The notes beneath the pieces are model-generated. The model was given only the letters and a program-made list of their open reading frames with translations. It did not search any database and was not told the DNA's origin. The position numbers and the translations under genes were made by a program. From positions 1 through 45,375 of the forward strand of contig DAISIT010000016.1 of NCBI GenBank assembly GCA_036821845.1: a DNA stretch of 45,375 bases, written 5' to 3'. The DNA is from JAEUMD01 sp937950105. GTDB lineage: Bacteria; Pseudomonadota; Alphaproteobacteria; Rhizobiales; Hyphomicrobiaceae. Shown here piece by piece: positions 7,980 through 15,654 of the stretch. Every line of letters starts with the position of its first letter. Position 1 is the first letter of the stretch.

Positions 7980-9509
7980 TCAGTGGCTGGTGCCTTCCGA
8001 GAAGGTGATCTTGTTCCAGACGTTGTACTTGCCGGACGGTTTGCGCATCGGGATCCGACGCACTTCCTCGAGCGTCGCGGCGTCGTAGACGATCACGGCT
8101 CCGTCGTTTTCCCAGAGCGACACCAGCGCATGCTTGCCGTATCGATCGAACTCGACGTGCGCGGCGGTCTTGCCGGGCGCCGGGCGCAGCGTCTTGACGA
8201 TCTCGAGCGACTGCTTGTCGATGACGTGCATGGCATCCTTGTTGGGACCGAAGAACACGTCGGCCCAGACGAAGCGCGACGTCTCGTGCGATCTGAGGAA
8301 GAACCCGGGCCCCTCCGTCGTGATTGTCTTGAGCAGCGACCAGTCGTCGACGCCGATGACGCTGAGCTTGCCTTCCTTCAGGTGCGGTGTCGCCATGACC
8401 CGCTTGCCGTCACGCATCCAGCTGATGCCGGAGCCGAGATGCGGCATGCCCGAGAGCGGCAGCCGCGCCGTCTCGCGGCCGGCCGTGAGATTGACGACGA
8501 CGCCGTTGGCGCCGTCGCGCGATGCGCCAATGAGATTGCGGTATTCGGGATCGAAGAAGAAGTCGTCGAGCGGCTCGGCAACGGCGATGCGGCGGCGCCC
8601 GAAGAGAACCGATGACGACGGCAACGCTTCGAACAGGCTCGCATCGGCGTTCGGAGTGGTGGCGATCTCCCAGATCTCGGCGACATCCTTCAGGGCGAGC
8701 ACGAAGCTGTCGCGGGTCGGTGCCTGATAGACGGCGGACACGCGCGAGGGGGTGCCCTTGCGATCGGCAACGTCGTAGATGTGCGCGACCGAGAGGTCGG
8801 ATGTCGCGAGGATGGTCAGCGTGTTCGGCAGGTAGTTGGCGACCGCGAGCCACTTGCCGTCCCTGGAGATGGCGATGTTGCGGGAGTTGAGGCCCGCGCG
8901 CACGCGCCCGACCTCCTTCAGCGACCAGATGTCGTACTTCTGCACCCAGCCATCGCGCGACATCACGAAGACGAAGCGGCCGTCGGGCGTGAACTTCGGA
9001 CCGCCATGCACCGCATAGGGTGTCGCGAAGCGGTCGAGACGCTCGAAGGTATCGCCGTCGAGCACCGAGACGTGATGATCACCCGTTTCGACGACGAGAA
9101 ACAGGTTCAGCGGATCGGCCTTGAACACAGGCGTTTGCGCGGCCGTATAGCCGGCTGCGAAACTGCGGCTCTTGTCGATGTCTGCGCGCGTCCAGGTCGG
9201 AACGGTGCCGAGGGGGGACTTGATGTAGGCGGCGAGCGCGCCGATGACGTCCTTCGACAGGTCGGCGCCGAACGCCGGCATCTGCGTCGCGGTGCGGCCT
9301 GCCTCGATGACGGTGGCGATCGCCTCGGGCTTCATGCGGCCGAGCGTGTCGGGAATGAGGGCCGGCCCGCTGCCACCGAGACGGTCGGCACCGTGACACA
9401 CCGCGCACTTCTCTGCGAACACGGCGGCAGCATCTGGCGACGGCGCCTGCGCCGCAGCACCCGTCGCGAAGACGAGTGCGAGGCTAAGCGTAGCGATGCG
9501 CGGGATCAT
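7980..9509 (-). CDS. nirN: NirN, cytochrome c/d1-domain dihydro-haem d1 dehydrogenase
   Basis: 509 residues, a NirS paralogue encoded last in the nir operon. A signal peptide ('IATLSLALVFATGAAA') is followed by a class I cytochrome c domain with haem site C35-A-V-C38-H39 and Met ligand candidates near 'ATQMPAF'. An eight-bladed d1-type beta-propeller then runs to the end ('PKFTPDGRFVFVMSRDGWVQ', 'NIAISRDGKWLAVANY'). In Pseudomonas, NirN oxidises dihydro-haem d1 to haem d1 in the periplasm before transfer to NirS. The start at 9509 has AGAGGA 8 nt upstream and overlaps the nirJ end by 26 bp, implying coupled translation. The island also encodes a true NirS, and the gene order matches Paracoccus nir operons. 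Confidence 0.92.
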   Translation of the reverse strand: MIPRIATLSLALVFATGAAAQAPSPDAAAVFAEKCAVCHGADRLGGSGPALIPDTLGRMKPEAIATVIEAGRTATQMPAFGADLSKDVIGALAAYIKSPLGTVPTWTRADIDKSRSFAAGYTAAQTPVFKADPLNLFLVVETGDHHVSVLDGDTFERLDRFATPYAVHGGPKFTPDGRFVFVMSRDGWVQKYDIWSLKEVGRVRAGLNSRNIAISRDGKWLAVANYLPNTLTILATSDLSVAHIYDVADRKGTPSRVSAVYQAPTRDSFVLALKDVAEIWEIATTPNADASLFEALPSSSVLFGRRRIAVAEPLDDFFFDPEYRNLIGASRDGANGVVVNLTAGRETARLPLSGMPHLGSGISWMRDGKRVMATPHLKEGKLSVIGVDDWSLLKTITTEGPGFFLRSHETSRFVWADVFFGPNKDAMHVIDKQSLEIVKTLRPAPGKTAAHVEFDRYGKHALVSLWENDGAVIVYDAATLEEVRRIPMRKPSGKYNVWNKITFSEGTSH

Positions 9510-10716
9510 GACGTTGTCCTCTGAAGGGCGTGACCTCGATGCGGGCCGGGTGCGCGGCGCCATCTTCGACACCGATCTCGGCGTCGCTCAGGTAGCAGGC
9601 GGGATCGGCTTCCCACGGGTCCCCGGTGAGCTGCAGAGCGCGGATGCGCGTGTTGCCGCCACATACGGCCTTGTAGGCGCAGGCGCCGCAGCGTCCCTTC
9701 AACGGTCGCGGCCGGGTGCGCAACTGCGCCAGCATGGGATCGCTCGCATCCTGCCAGATGGCGCTGAACGGACGCTTGCGCACGCTGTCGATCGCATAGC
9801 CGGACCAGTAGGTATCGGGATGCACGATACCTTGCGTATCGATGTTGGCGACGCCGAGCCCCGACGAGTTGCCGCCCCACGCTTCGAGATGGGCGCGCAG
9901 ATGATCGATCGTCTCGGCGGGAAAGTGCTCGGCTGCCCAGCGAAGGAAATACACGGCATCGGCATCGTTGTTGCCGGTGACGATGTCGAGATCGCGGCCT
10001 TCGCTCGCGGCCCGCCACGCCGTCTCCATGAGCAGGTCCATCGCGGCCCGCGTCACCGGCCAGGCGACATCGTCGGCGCGATGCTTGTTGCCGCGCCCGG
10101 CGTAGACGAGATGCGAGAGGTAGAACTTCTCGACTCCCTCGGCTTCGGCAAGGGCGAGCAGTTCGGGAAGCTGGGCGGAGTTGTCGTTCGTCATGGTGTA
10201 GCGCAAGCCGACCTTGACGCCGCGACGCTTGCATTCGCGCACACCGGCGAGCGCCGTCGTGAAGGCGCCGGTCTGGCCTCGGAACCAGTCGTTGGTGGCG
10301 CCGATGCCGTCGAGACTGATGCCGACATAGTCGAAGCCGATATCGGCGACGGCATCGGCCATATCGCCGGCGATCGGCGTGCCGTTGGTCGACAGGGCGG
10401 TGTAGAGCCCGTGCGCCTTGGCGCGCCGCGCGATGTCGAGGGTATCGGCCCGGTACAGCGGCTCTCCGCCGGAGAGGATCAGTGCCGGAATCCTGAAGGC
10501 CGCGAGATCGTCGAGCACGGCGATGGCTTCTTCGCTCGTCAGCTCACCCGGAAAGTCATGGTCCGAAGACACCGAGTAGCAGTGACGACACTTGAGATTG
10601 CAGCGCCGAGTCAGATTCCAGATGACGACAGGACGCACGTCGCCCGTCGCACCTGCGCGGCGACGGACGGGAGTCGGCGCGACGAGCTGCTTCATGTAGT
10701 GGGAGAGGCGAAACAT
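9484..10716 (-). CDS. nirJ: NirJ, radical SAM haem d1 biosynthesis protein
   Basis: 410 residues. The radical SAM signature C39-x3-C43-x2-C46 is in 'NLTRRCNLKCRHCYS', and 'ILSGGEPLY' is the SAM-binding GGE motif. A second cysteine cluster near the C-terminus ('GRCGACAYKAVCGGN' plus a later Cys) is the SPASM-like site for an extra Fe-S cluster. NirJ replaces two propionate side chains of didecarboxysirohaem by oxo groups, in the cytoplasm, during haem d1 synthesis. The gene starts 3 bp after nirH ends and overlaps nirN. Length and cysteine pattern are normal for NirJ. PqqE-like maturases are the nearest alternative, but context excludes them. Confidence 0.95.
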   Translation of the reverse strand: MFRLSHYMKQLVAPTPVRRRAGATGDVRPVVIWNLTRRCNLKCRHCYSVSSDHDFPGELTSEEAIAVLDDLAAFRIPALILSGGEPLYRADTLDIARRAKAHGLYTALSTNGTPIAGDMADAVADIGFDYVGISLDGIGATNDWFRGQTGAFTTALAGVRECKRRGVKVGLRYTMTNDNSAQLPELLALAEAEGVEKFYLSHLVYAGRGNKHRADDVAWPVTRAAMDLLMETAWRAASEGRDLDIVTGNNDADAVYFLRWAAEHFPAETIDHLRAHLEAWGGNSSGLGVANIDTQGIVHPDTYWSGYAIDSVRKRPFSAIWQDASDPMLAQLRTRPRPLKGRCGACAYKAVCGGNTRIRALQLTGDPWEADPACYLSDAEIGVEDGAAHPARIEVTPFRGQRHDPAHRYA

Positions 10717-10719
10717 GGG

Positions 10720-11211
10720 TCAGGCTCCACTCTGCGAGAGGCGCAGTCCGGTCTTCTTCAGGATGCGTGTGGAATAGAGCACGTCGGAGGCGCCGCAGGC
10801 CGGGCCGAGCAGCGCCGCGATCTCGGCGCGCTTGCGCTCGACCTCGTCGCGGCTCGCGCCGTGCACCATGGCGAACAGATTGTACGGCCATGCGGGACGT
10901 GCGCGCGGCCGGCGGTAGCAGTGCGTGACGAACGGCAGCGCGCCGATCTGCCGGCCGAGCGCGGAGACGCAATCGTCGTCGATGTCCCAGACGGTCATGC
11001 CATTCGCGGTCATGCCGAGTGCGTAATGGTTCGGCGCCGCCGCGATACGGCGCAGAACACCGCTCGAGGCGAGCCGCGCGAAGCGGTCGATGACATCCGC
11101 CTCGGTGCTGCCGATCGCCTCGGCGATGGCGGCGAACGGGCGGGCGACCAGCGGCAGGCCGGCTTGAGTGGCCAGCACGAGGCGGCGGTCGGTGGCGTCG
11201 AGAGCTGTCAT
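10720..11211 (-). CDS. nirH: NirH, sirohaem decarboxylase subunit (Lrp/AsnC-like)
   Basis: 163 residues, one of four homologous NirD/L/G/H units that act together to decarboxylate the C12 and C18 acetate groups of sirohaem. The Lrp-like winged helix is seen in 'LDATDRRLVLATQAGLPLVA' and the AsnC-like ligand-binding half in 'RPAWPYNLFAMVHGASRDE'. The ending 'YSTRILKKTGLRL' is the typical NirH/NirL tail. The ATG at 11211 overlaps the nirG stop as ATGA, which fixes the start; an in-frame extension to 11343 is a shadow of nirG. Assignment as NirH rather than NirG follows gene order (D-L-G-H-J) and the tail motif. Confidence 0.88.
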   Translation of the reverse strand: MTALDATDRRLVLATQAGLPLVARPFAAIAEAIGSTEADVIDRFARLASSGVLRRIAAAPNHYALGMTANGMTVWDIDDDCVSALGRQIGALPFVTHCYRRPRARPAWPYNLFAMVHGASRDEVERKRAEIAALLGPACGASDVLYSTRILKKTGLRLSQSGA

Positions 11212-11687
11212 GCGGCCACCCTGAAGCCGATGAAGAACTCCTCGAGCTTGGGAAAGCGCGCCACCGCGAGGCCGGTGTCTCGCTCGATGAGTCGTGCCGC
11301 CTCTTCGATGCCCTGCCCGGTCTCTGTCGCGAGCACGAACCACATGTTGAGGGCGTGGTCACGCTCGTAATTGTGGGCGACCTCGTCGTGTGCGTTGACG
11401 ATGGCCGCGACCGCGTCGAAGCGCTCGCGTGGAACGGCGATGGCGCACAGACAGAAGGCGCCGCCCATGGCCGCAGCGTCGTAGAACGGTCCGAAGCGCG
11501 TCAGCACACCAGCGTGCAGAAGTTGCGCGGTTCGTTCGAGCAATTCGGCTTCGGTGCAACCGATCTCGCGCGCAACATAGGCGAAGGGCTCCGCGACCAG
11601 CGGCAGTCCCTCCTGCAGCCGGTTGACGATGCGCCGGTCGAGATCGGAGAGGTCGATCTCTTGCGCGCGCCGGCGAGTGGTGGTCAT
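11208..11687 (-). CDS. nirG: NirG, sirohaem decarboxylase subunit (Lrp/AsnC-like)
   Basis: 159 residues with an Lrp-type helix-turn-helix ('LSDLDRRIVNRLQEGLPLVA') and an AsnC-like domain ('HNYERDHALNMWFVLATETG'). It ends 'FPKLEEFFIGFRVAA', the usual NirD/NirG ending. It forms part of the cytosolic NirDLGH complex, which makes didecarboxysirohaem, the substrate of NirJ. Start and stop both overlap neighbours by ATGA (11687-11684 with nirDL, 11211-11208 with nirH), a strong sign of tight translational coupling. Despite the regulator-like fold, family knowledge says this is an enzyme subunit and not a transcription factor. Confidence 0.88.
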   Translation of the reverse strand: MTTTRRRAQEIDLSDLDRRIVNRLQEGLPLVAEPFAYVAREIGCTEAELLERTAQLLHAGVLTRFGPFYDAAAMGGAFCLCAIAVPRERFDAVAAIVNAHDEVAHNYERDHALNMWFVLATETGQGIEEAARLIERDTGLAVARFPKLEEFFIGFRVAA

Positions 11688-12709
11688 GCGGCCTCCCGCG
11701 GCTTGATGAGGGCGCCGGTCTGCTTGTAGCAGCGCTGCGAGAACAGGACCTGCATCGGCACGTCCTCGAGATCCGCGGCCCGGCGTGCATCGGCTAGCGT
11801 CGCGAATGCGTCGCTGCGCGAGCGCGCATGCACCATGCAGTAGAGATTGTAGGGCCATGCATCGGCATAGCGCGTGCGCCGGTAGCAGAGATTGATCCCC
11901 GGCACGCGCGCCAGGGCCTGGCCGGCGGCGGACACCTTGCCGGGCTCGACATCGAACACGACCATGGCATTCGAGCGCCAGCCGAGCGCGCGGTGGCGGA
12001 CGATGACGCCGATGCGCGGGAGAATGACGGCATCGCGCAGCGCCTCGAGTCGCGCGATCACCTCGGCCTCGGTCAGAGCTAGCTGGCGACCGATGGCGGC
12101 GAACGGCTGAGCCACCAGCGGCAGACCATCCGTCAGGCTCTGCGCCAGGGCCCGGTCGAGTTCGTCACACGCGCGGGCCGACGCGCATGCCCTGGCAACG
12201 GGCGCATGCTTCAGGGGTTCACCGTGGCGCTCCAGAGGGAAGCCGAGATCGATGTGGAACGCCTCCTCCAGACGCAGATCGAGAGGCGTCAGACGTGTCT
12301 GGCGTTCGACGGCTTGCAGCGTTGCGTCGACATAGGCGCGGTCAGGGCCGGTCACGACGAACCAGATGTTCAGGGCGTTCTCGCGCAGGTAGACGTGATT
12401 GATGCCCGCCATGCCGGCGAGCCGCTCCGCGACGGCGTCGACGTCGAGCGTGCGGGCTGCAACCGCGGCGAGCGTGCTGGCGCCGAGCGTATTCGGCCGC
12501 ACCACGGCGCCGACACGTGCGACGATGCCGCTCTGCTGCAAGGCCGTCAGCCGTGCCAGCACCAGATCTTCGCTCACTCCGAGCTGATCGGCCATCTCGG
12601 CAAAGGGGCGCGGTATCAGCGGCAGATGACGCTGCCAGTTCTCGAGCAGTGCCCCGTCGATCGGGTGCGTGCGAACTTCGCGCGCGGGTGCATCTTCCTC
12701 TGTCGCCAT
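11684..12709 (-). CDS. nirDL: NirD-NirL fusion, sirohaem decarboxylase
   Basis: 341 residues, two Lrp/AsnC-like units in one chain. The NirD half (about 10-165) runs from 'LLENWQRHLPLIPRPFAEMA' to the NirD-type end 'EEAFHIDLGFPLERHG'. The NirL half (about 185-341) runs from 'DELDRALAQSLTDGLPLVAQ' to the NirL-type tail 'LFSQRCYKQTGALIKP'. An alanine-rich linker joins them. Separate nirD and nirL genes are usual in Pseudomonas; fused NirDL is known in Hydrogenobacter and others and has sirohaem decarboxylase activity. It lies 3 bp after nirF and overlaps nirG by ATGA. It acts in the cytosol after NirE and CysG-type steps. Confidence 0.92.
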   Translation of the reverse strand: MATEEDAPAREVRTHPIDGALLENWQRHLPLIPRPFAEMADQLGVSEDLVLARLTALQQSGIVARVGAVVRPNTLGASTLAAVAARTLDVDAVAERLAGMAGINHVYLRENALNIWFVVTGPDRAYVDATLQAVERQTRLTPLDLRLEEAFHIDLGFPLERHGEPLKHAPVARACASARACDELDRALAQSLTDGLPLVAQPFAAIGRQLALTEAEVIARLEALRDAVILPRIGVIVRHRALGWRSNAMVVFDVEPGKVSAAGQALARVPGINLCYRRTRYADAWPYNLYCMVHARSRSDAFATLADARRAADLEDVPMQVLFSQRCYKQTGALIKPREAA

Positions 12710-12712
12710 GAC

Positions 12713-13906
12713 CTAGAGCCCCGTTTTATGAGCGCGAGCGGCGAGAAAGATTCCGCTCGGATTCTGAGCAGCGATTTCCGCCTTCTTCTCGAACGTCCCG
12801 GCGTCGTAGACGTGCACGGCGTTGGCATCGCGAACCGAGACGAAGACTTCGTTGCCGCGCGGTGAGAACTCGATGTGCAGGATCGCGGGACCCGCCTTCC
12901 ACTCGCGGACGACGGTACCGGAAAGCGTGTCGATCACCTGGATCGTGTCGTTCAGCGGATGCGCGAAGTTGACCCAGACATGCCGGCCATCCGGACGCGC
13001 CACGGCGAAGACGGGCTGGCCGTGCACCTTGGTGCGGCCGACCTCCTCGAACGAGCGCGCATCGACCCACAGCACCTCGTGGCGTCCGACGGCGGGCAGG
13101 ACGAAGCGATCTCCGGCCAGGGCCCAGCCTTCGAGATGCGGCATCTTGTAGACCGGCAGCTTCTCCTCGCCGCGGCCATAGCCGTTGAGGATCCTGCGCG
13201 GGACCAGTGGTGACTGCCACAGATCGATCACGGTCAGCCCGTCCTCGCCGTAGAGGCCGGCGATGTAGTGGCGTCCGCTCCCCGTGACGAGGGCATCGTA
13301 GGGCATCTTGCCGATGTTCGCGAGCTTGGTGATCTTCGGAGCGTGACCCGTCGAGAAATCCGCGACCCAGGTTTCGCCGGCATCCCAGAGCGAGAACGCG
13401 AAGCGCCGTCCCGGCGCATCCTCGAGGCCGACGACCTTCGAGCGACCGCCCGACCATGTCGCCGCAACCTCGGCCACGAGTTCGAGCGTTTCAGCATCGA
13501 AGACCGTGACGCCGCCCGGCTCGTAGTTGGCAACGGCAACGAGCTTGCCGTCATCGGATATGGCGCCGCCGATGGAGTTGCCCGCCTGCATGATGCGCTT
13601 GGCGATCGTGCCGGTGAGAATGTCGACCTTGGTCAAGCCGCCATCGCGGCCGAATACGAATGCATAGCGCTCGTCGCGCGAGAAAACGGCGGAGGCGTGG
13701 GATAGATCGCCGAGCCCCTCGATCCGGAAGATGGTCTTGTGGGCGGACGCATCGATCACCAGCACCGAGCCCGAAGCCCGTTCGATGACGATACCGAGAT
13801 CGCCGGTGCCGCGCAGGCTCGTCTGGCCAGCGTTGCCCAGGCCGGCGCTCAGTAGCAAGGCGATGATCAAGGCAGGGGCCAACAGAACCCTGAGCGCAGG
13901 CTTCAT
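12713..13906 (-). CDS. nirF: NirF, periplasmic d1-type propeller protein for haem d1 maturation
   Basis: 397 residues. A Sec signal peptide ('LLAPALIIALLLSAGLGNAG') precedes a propeller related to the d1 domain of NirS, without a cytochrome c domain ('SAVFSRDERYAFVFGRDGGL', 'GGAISDDGKLVAVANYEPGG'). NirF is periplasmic in Paracoccus and a lipoprotein in P. aeruginosa; here no lipobox cysteine is present. It binds haem d1 precursors and interacts with NirS and NirN. The ATG at 13906 overlaps the nirC stop as ATGA; the open frame up to 14110 is not coding. Ending and length are normal. Confidence 0.93.
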   Translation of the reverse strand: MKPALRVLLAPALIIALLLSAGLGNAGQTSLRGTGDLGIVIERASGSVLVIDASAHKTIFRIEGLGDLSHASAVFSRDERYAFVFGRDGGLTKVDILTGTIAKRIMQAGNSIGGAISDDGKLVAVANYEPGGVTVFDAETLELVAEVAATWSGGRSKVVGLEDAPGRRFAFSLWDAGETWVADFSTGHAPKITKLANIGKMPYDALVTGSGRHYIAGLYGEDGLTVIDLWQSPLVPRRILNGYGRGEEKLPVYKMPHLEGWALAGDRFVLPAVGRHEVLWVDARSFEEVGRTKVHGQPVFAVARPDGRHVWVNFAHPLNDTIQVIDTLSGTVVREWKAGPAILHIEFSPRGNEVFVSVRDANAVHVYDAGTFEKKAEIAAQNPSGIFLAARAHKTGL

Positions 13907-14238
13907 GGCTTGGTCTCCGTCAACAGGTAGTTGGCGATCCACAGCGCATCGGACTCGCTCAGCAGAGGCCGCCAGGGCGGCATGGGCTTGCCCGGAACAC
14001 CGTCGAGGATGATTGCCGCCAGCGACGCGGGATCGCTGCCTGCGAGGCGCTCGGCGCGAATGTCGGGCCCGAGGCCGCCCTTGAGCGTCATGCCATGGCA
14101 CGAGCCGCAATCCTGTCGCACGAGCCGTTCGAGTTCACGTGCGCGCGGCGAGGCTATCGGATCGGCGGCGGAGGGTGCCGCAGAGCCGAGGGCGCATGCC
14201 AGCAGCAATATGCAGACGAGGAGGAGCCTACCAGGCAT
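13903..14238 (-). CDS. nirC: NirC, small periplasmic cytochrome c
   Basis: 111 residues. The signal peptide 'LLLVCILLLACALGSAAPSA' is followed by one class I haem site C44-G-S-C47-H48. The Met ligand is probably in 'GVPGKPMPPWRPLLSESDAL', the usual cytochrome c5/c55x pattern. NirC can donate electrons to NirS, and in the nir operon it is thought to assist haem d1 maturation. The ATG at 14238 overlaps the nirE stop by 11 bp; an upstream reading to 14313 lies inside nirE and is discarded. The stop overlaps nirF by ATGA. Confidence 0.92.
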   Translation of the reverse strand: MPGRLLLVCILLLACALGSAAPSAADPIASPRARELERLVRQDCGSCHGMTLKGGLGPDIRAERLAGSDPASLAAIILDGVPGKPMPPWRPLLSESDALWIANYLLTETKP

Positions 14239-15070
14239 GGGCCAGCTCACGAAGCTGGCGCCCGGGCGCCGACATGATGGATTGCAGGGCCGGGCAGACT
14301 TCGCCGCTTGCATAAAGCGATACGACCTCGCCGATGATGAAGAGGAGCGGTCCGTCGAGGCGCGCTGTCGAGACGTCGCGGACTATCCCTGCGAGTTGCG
14401 AGACGATGCGCCGCTCGTGGCGCATGGTGCCGTTGGCGATGGCAAGCACCGGTGTTGTTCCCGGCATGCCGTGGCTGCGCAACTGATCGGAGATTTCCGC
14501 AATGTTGGCGGCGCCCATGTAGACGACCAAGGTAGTCGCCGGATCGGCAAGGCTTGCCCAATCGAAGTCCAGCGGTGCATCGGCGCGGCAGTGACCGGTT
14601 ATGAAGCGGACGCTGTTGGCCAGTCCGCGATGCGTCAGCGGCACGCCGGTCGCGGCGGCGCATCCTTGCGCTGCGGTGATGCCCGGTACCACGTCGCAAC
14701 GGATACCGGCTGCCCGGAGCGCGAGGGCTTCTTCCGAGCCCCGGCCGAAGATGAACGGATCGCCGCCTTTGAGACGAACGACCGTGCGGCCGCGCATCGC
14801 CTGGCGAATGAGGATTTCGTTGATTTCTTCCTGCGGCACCGGGTGGCTACCGGCGCGCTTGCCCACATCGATGCGTTCCGCTGACGCAGGCGCAGTTGCG
14901 AGAATGTCGGCTGAAACGAGGCGATCGTGGACGATCACCTCCGCTTCCGCAATCAGTCGCGCCGCCTTCATGGTCAGCAGTTCCGGATCGCCCGGACCTG
15001 CACCGACCAGAAAGACCTTGCCGATGGTCCGATCTGATGCGGCCGCCGCGCGGGACATTGGGATGCTCAT
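14228..15070 (-). CDS. nirE: NirE, uroporphyrinogen-III C-methyltransferase
   Basis: 280 residues from the ATG at 15070, which has GAGGAG 8 nt upstream. This is a SUMT-family enzyme that methylates uroporphyrinogen III at C2 and C7 to precorrin-2, the first dedicated step to haem d1. The SAM-binding sites are visible: 'VFLVGAGPGDPELLTMKAAR', 'VRLKGGDPFIFGRG' and 'ITAAQGCAAATGVPLTHRG'. It lacks the CysG dehydrogenase/ferrochelatase half, so those steps must come from elsewhere. An Fnr/Nnr-type box lies 75-88 bp upstream, so the biosynthetic genes nirECF(DL)GHJN probably have their own promoter besides read-through from nirS. Confidence 0.95.
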   Translation of the reverse strand: MSIPMSRAAAASDRTIGKVFLVGAGPGDPELLTMKAARLIAEAEVIVHDRLVSADILATAPASAERIDVGKRAGSHPVPQEEINEILIRQAMRGRTVVRLKGGDPFIFGRGSEEALALRAAGIRCDVVPGITAAQGCAAATGVPLTHRGLANSVRFITGHCRADAPLDFDWASLADPATTLVVYMGAANIAEISDQLRSHGMPGTTPVLAIANGTMRHERRIVSQLAGIVRDVSTARLDGPLLFIIGEVVSLYASGEVCPALQSIMSAPGRQLRELAHAW

Positions 15071-15144
15071 TGACTGCGCTCCTCGGATGGCTGGCGGCGA
15101 CGGTGCTGACAACTTGAGACTAGCGAGCCCTGGTCCCTGGATTC

Positions 15145-15158
15145 TTGACTTTGGTCAC
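15145..15158 (-). promoter_or_regulatory. Fnr/Nnr/Dnr-type operator upstream of nirE
   Basis: TTGACTTTGGTCAC matches the Fnr-family palindrome TTGA-N6-TCAA at seven of eight fixed positions. It lies in the only gap inside the nir cluster, between the cupredoxin gene and nirE, centred about 81 bp from the nirE ATG. Its core TTGACTTT recurs in the box upstream of nirS. A Crp/Fnr regulator of Dnr type is encoded at 27.7-28.4 kb. Confidence 0.75.
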
Positions 15159-15174
15159 TCGCCGTGTGCGCTCA

Positions 15175-15609
15175 CTACGGAACGACGTTGATCTCGCCGA
15201 TCATGCCCTCGCGCTCATAGTGCGGCCCGCACAGGTACGTGTGCGTCCCCGGCGGCAGGTCGATCGTCATCTCCGAGCCCTCGCCGCCGAAATAGCGCTC
15301 CGACTCGGGGCGTCCGGCATCGCGGAACCAGTAGGAGTGGCTCGTGCGCTTATCGAGGTTGATGAAGCGCACCCGGGTGCCCTGCTTCACGTCCAGCCTG
15401 GGCGGGCAGAACGTATATTTGTACATCGCGATGATCTGCACCGGCTCTTCGGTCATCGCCTTGCCGTAGAGTTCGCTGTAACGCGCCGCGGCTTCCTCGC
15501 AGATCGCCCTGATCTCGTCCGCGGGCGTGGCCGGGGCCGTGTCGGGCGCTGCAAGGAATGCGAGCGCTAGAAGGGCCGCTCCAGGTCGCAACCAACGGTG
15601 GTTCGGCAT
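15175..15609 (-). CDS. Periplasmic cupredoxin
   Basis: 144 residues with a signal peptide ('GAALLALAFLAAPDTAPA') and a plastocyanin-like copper domain. Type 1 copper ligands are visible as H91 ('RTSHSYWF'), C127, H130 and M136 ('YLCGPHYEREGM'). The helical N-terminal part with a further Cys ('RAICEEAAARYSELYG') is longer than in azurin or pseudoazurin. It lies between the NirT-type cytochrome gene and nirE, 46 bp after the former, so it is probably co-transcribed with nirS. Blue copper proteins donate electrons to cd1 nitrite reductase, and this one is a likely donor or relay. It is not one of the standard nir genes, so its role is inferred. Confidence 0.85.
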   Translation of the reverse strand: MPNHRWLRPGAALLALAFLAAPDTAPATPADEIRAICEEAAARYSELYGKAMTEEPVQIIAMYKYTFCPPRLDVKQGTRVRFINLDKRTSHSYWFRDAGRPESERYFGGEGSEMTIDLPPGTHTYLCGPHYEREGMIGEINVVP

Positions 15610-15654
15610 GGTACGGCCCTCCTTCTCATTGCGTGCTGAAGTCCAGAAGCGCGC

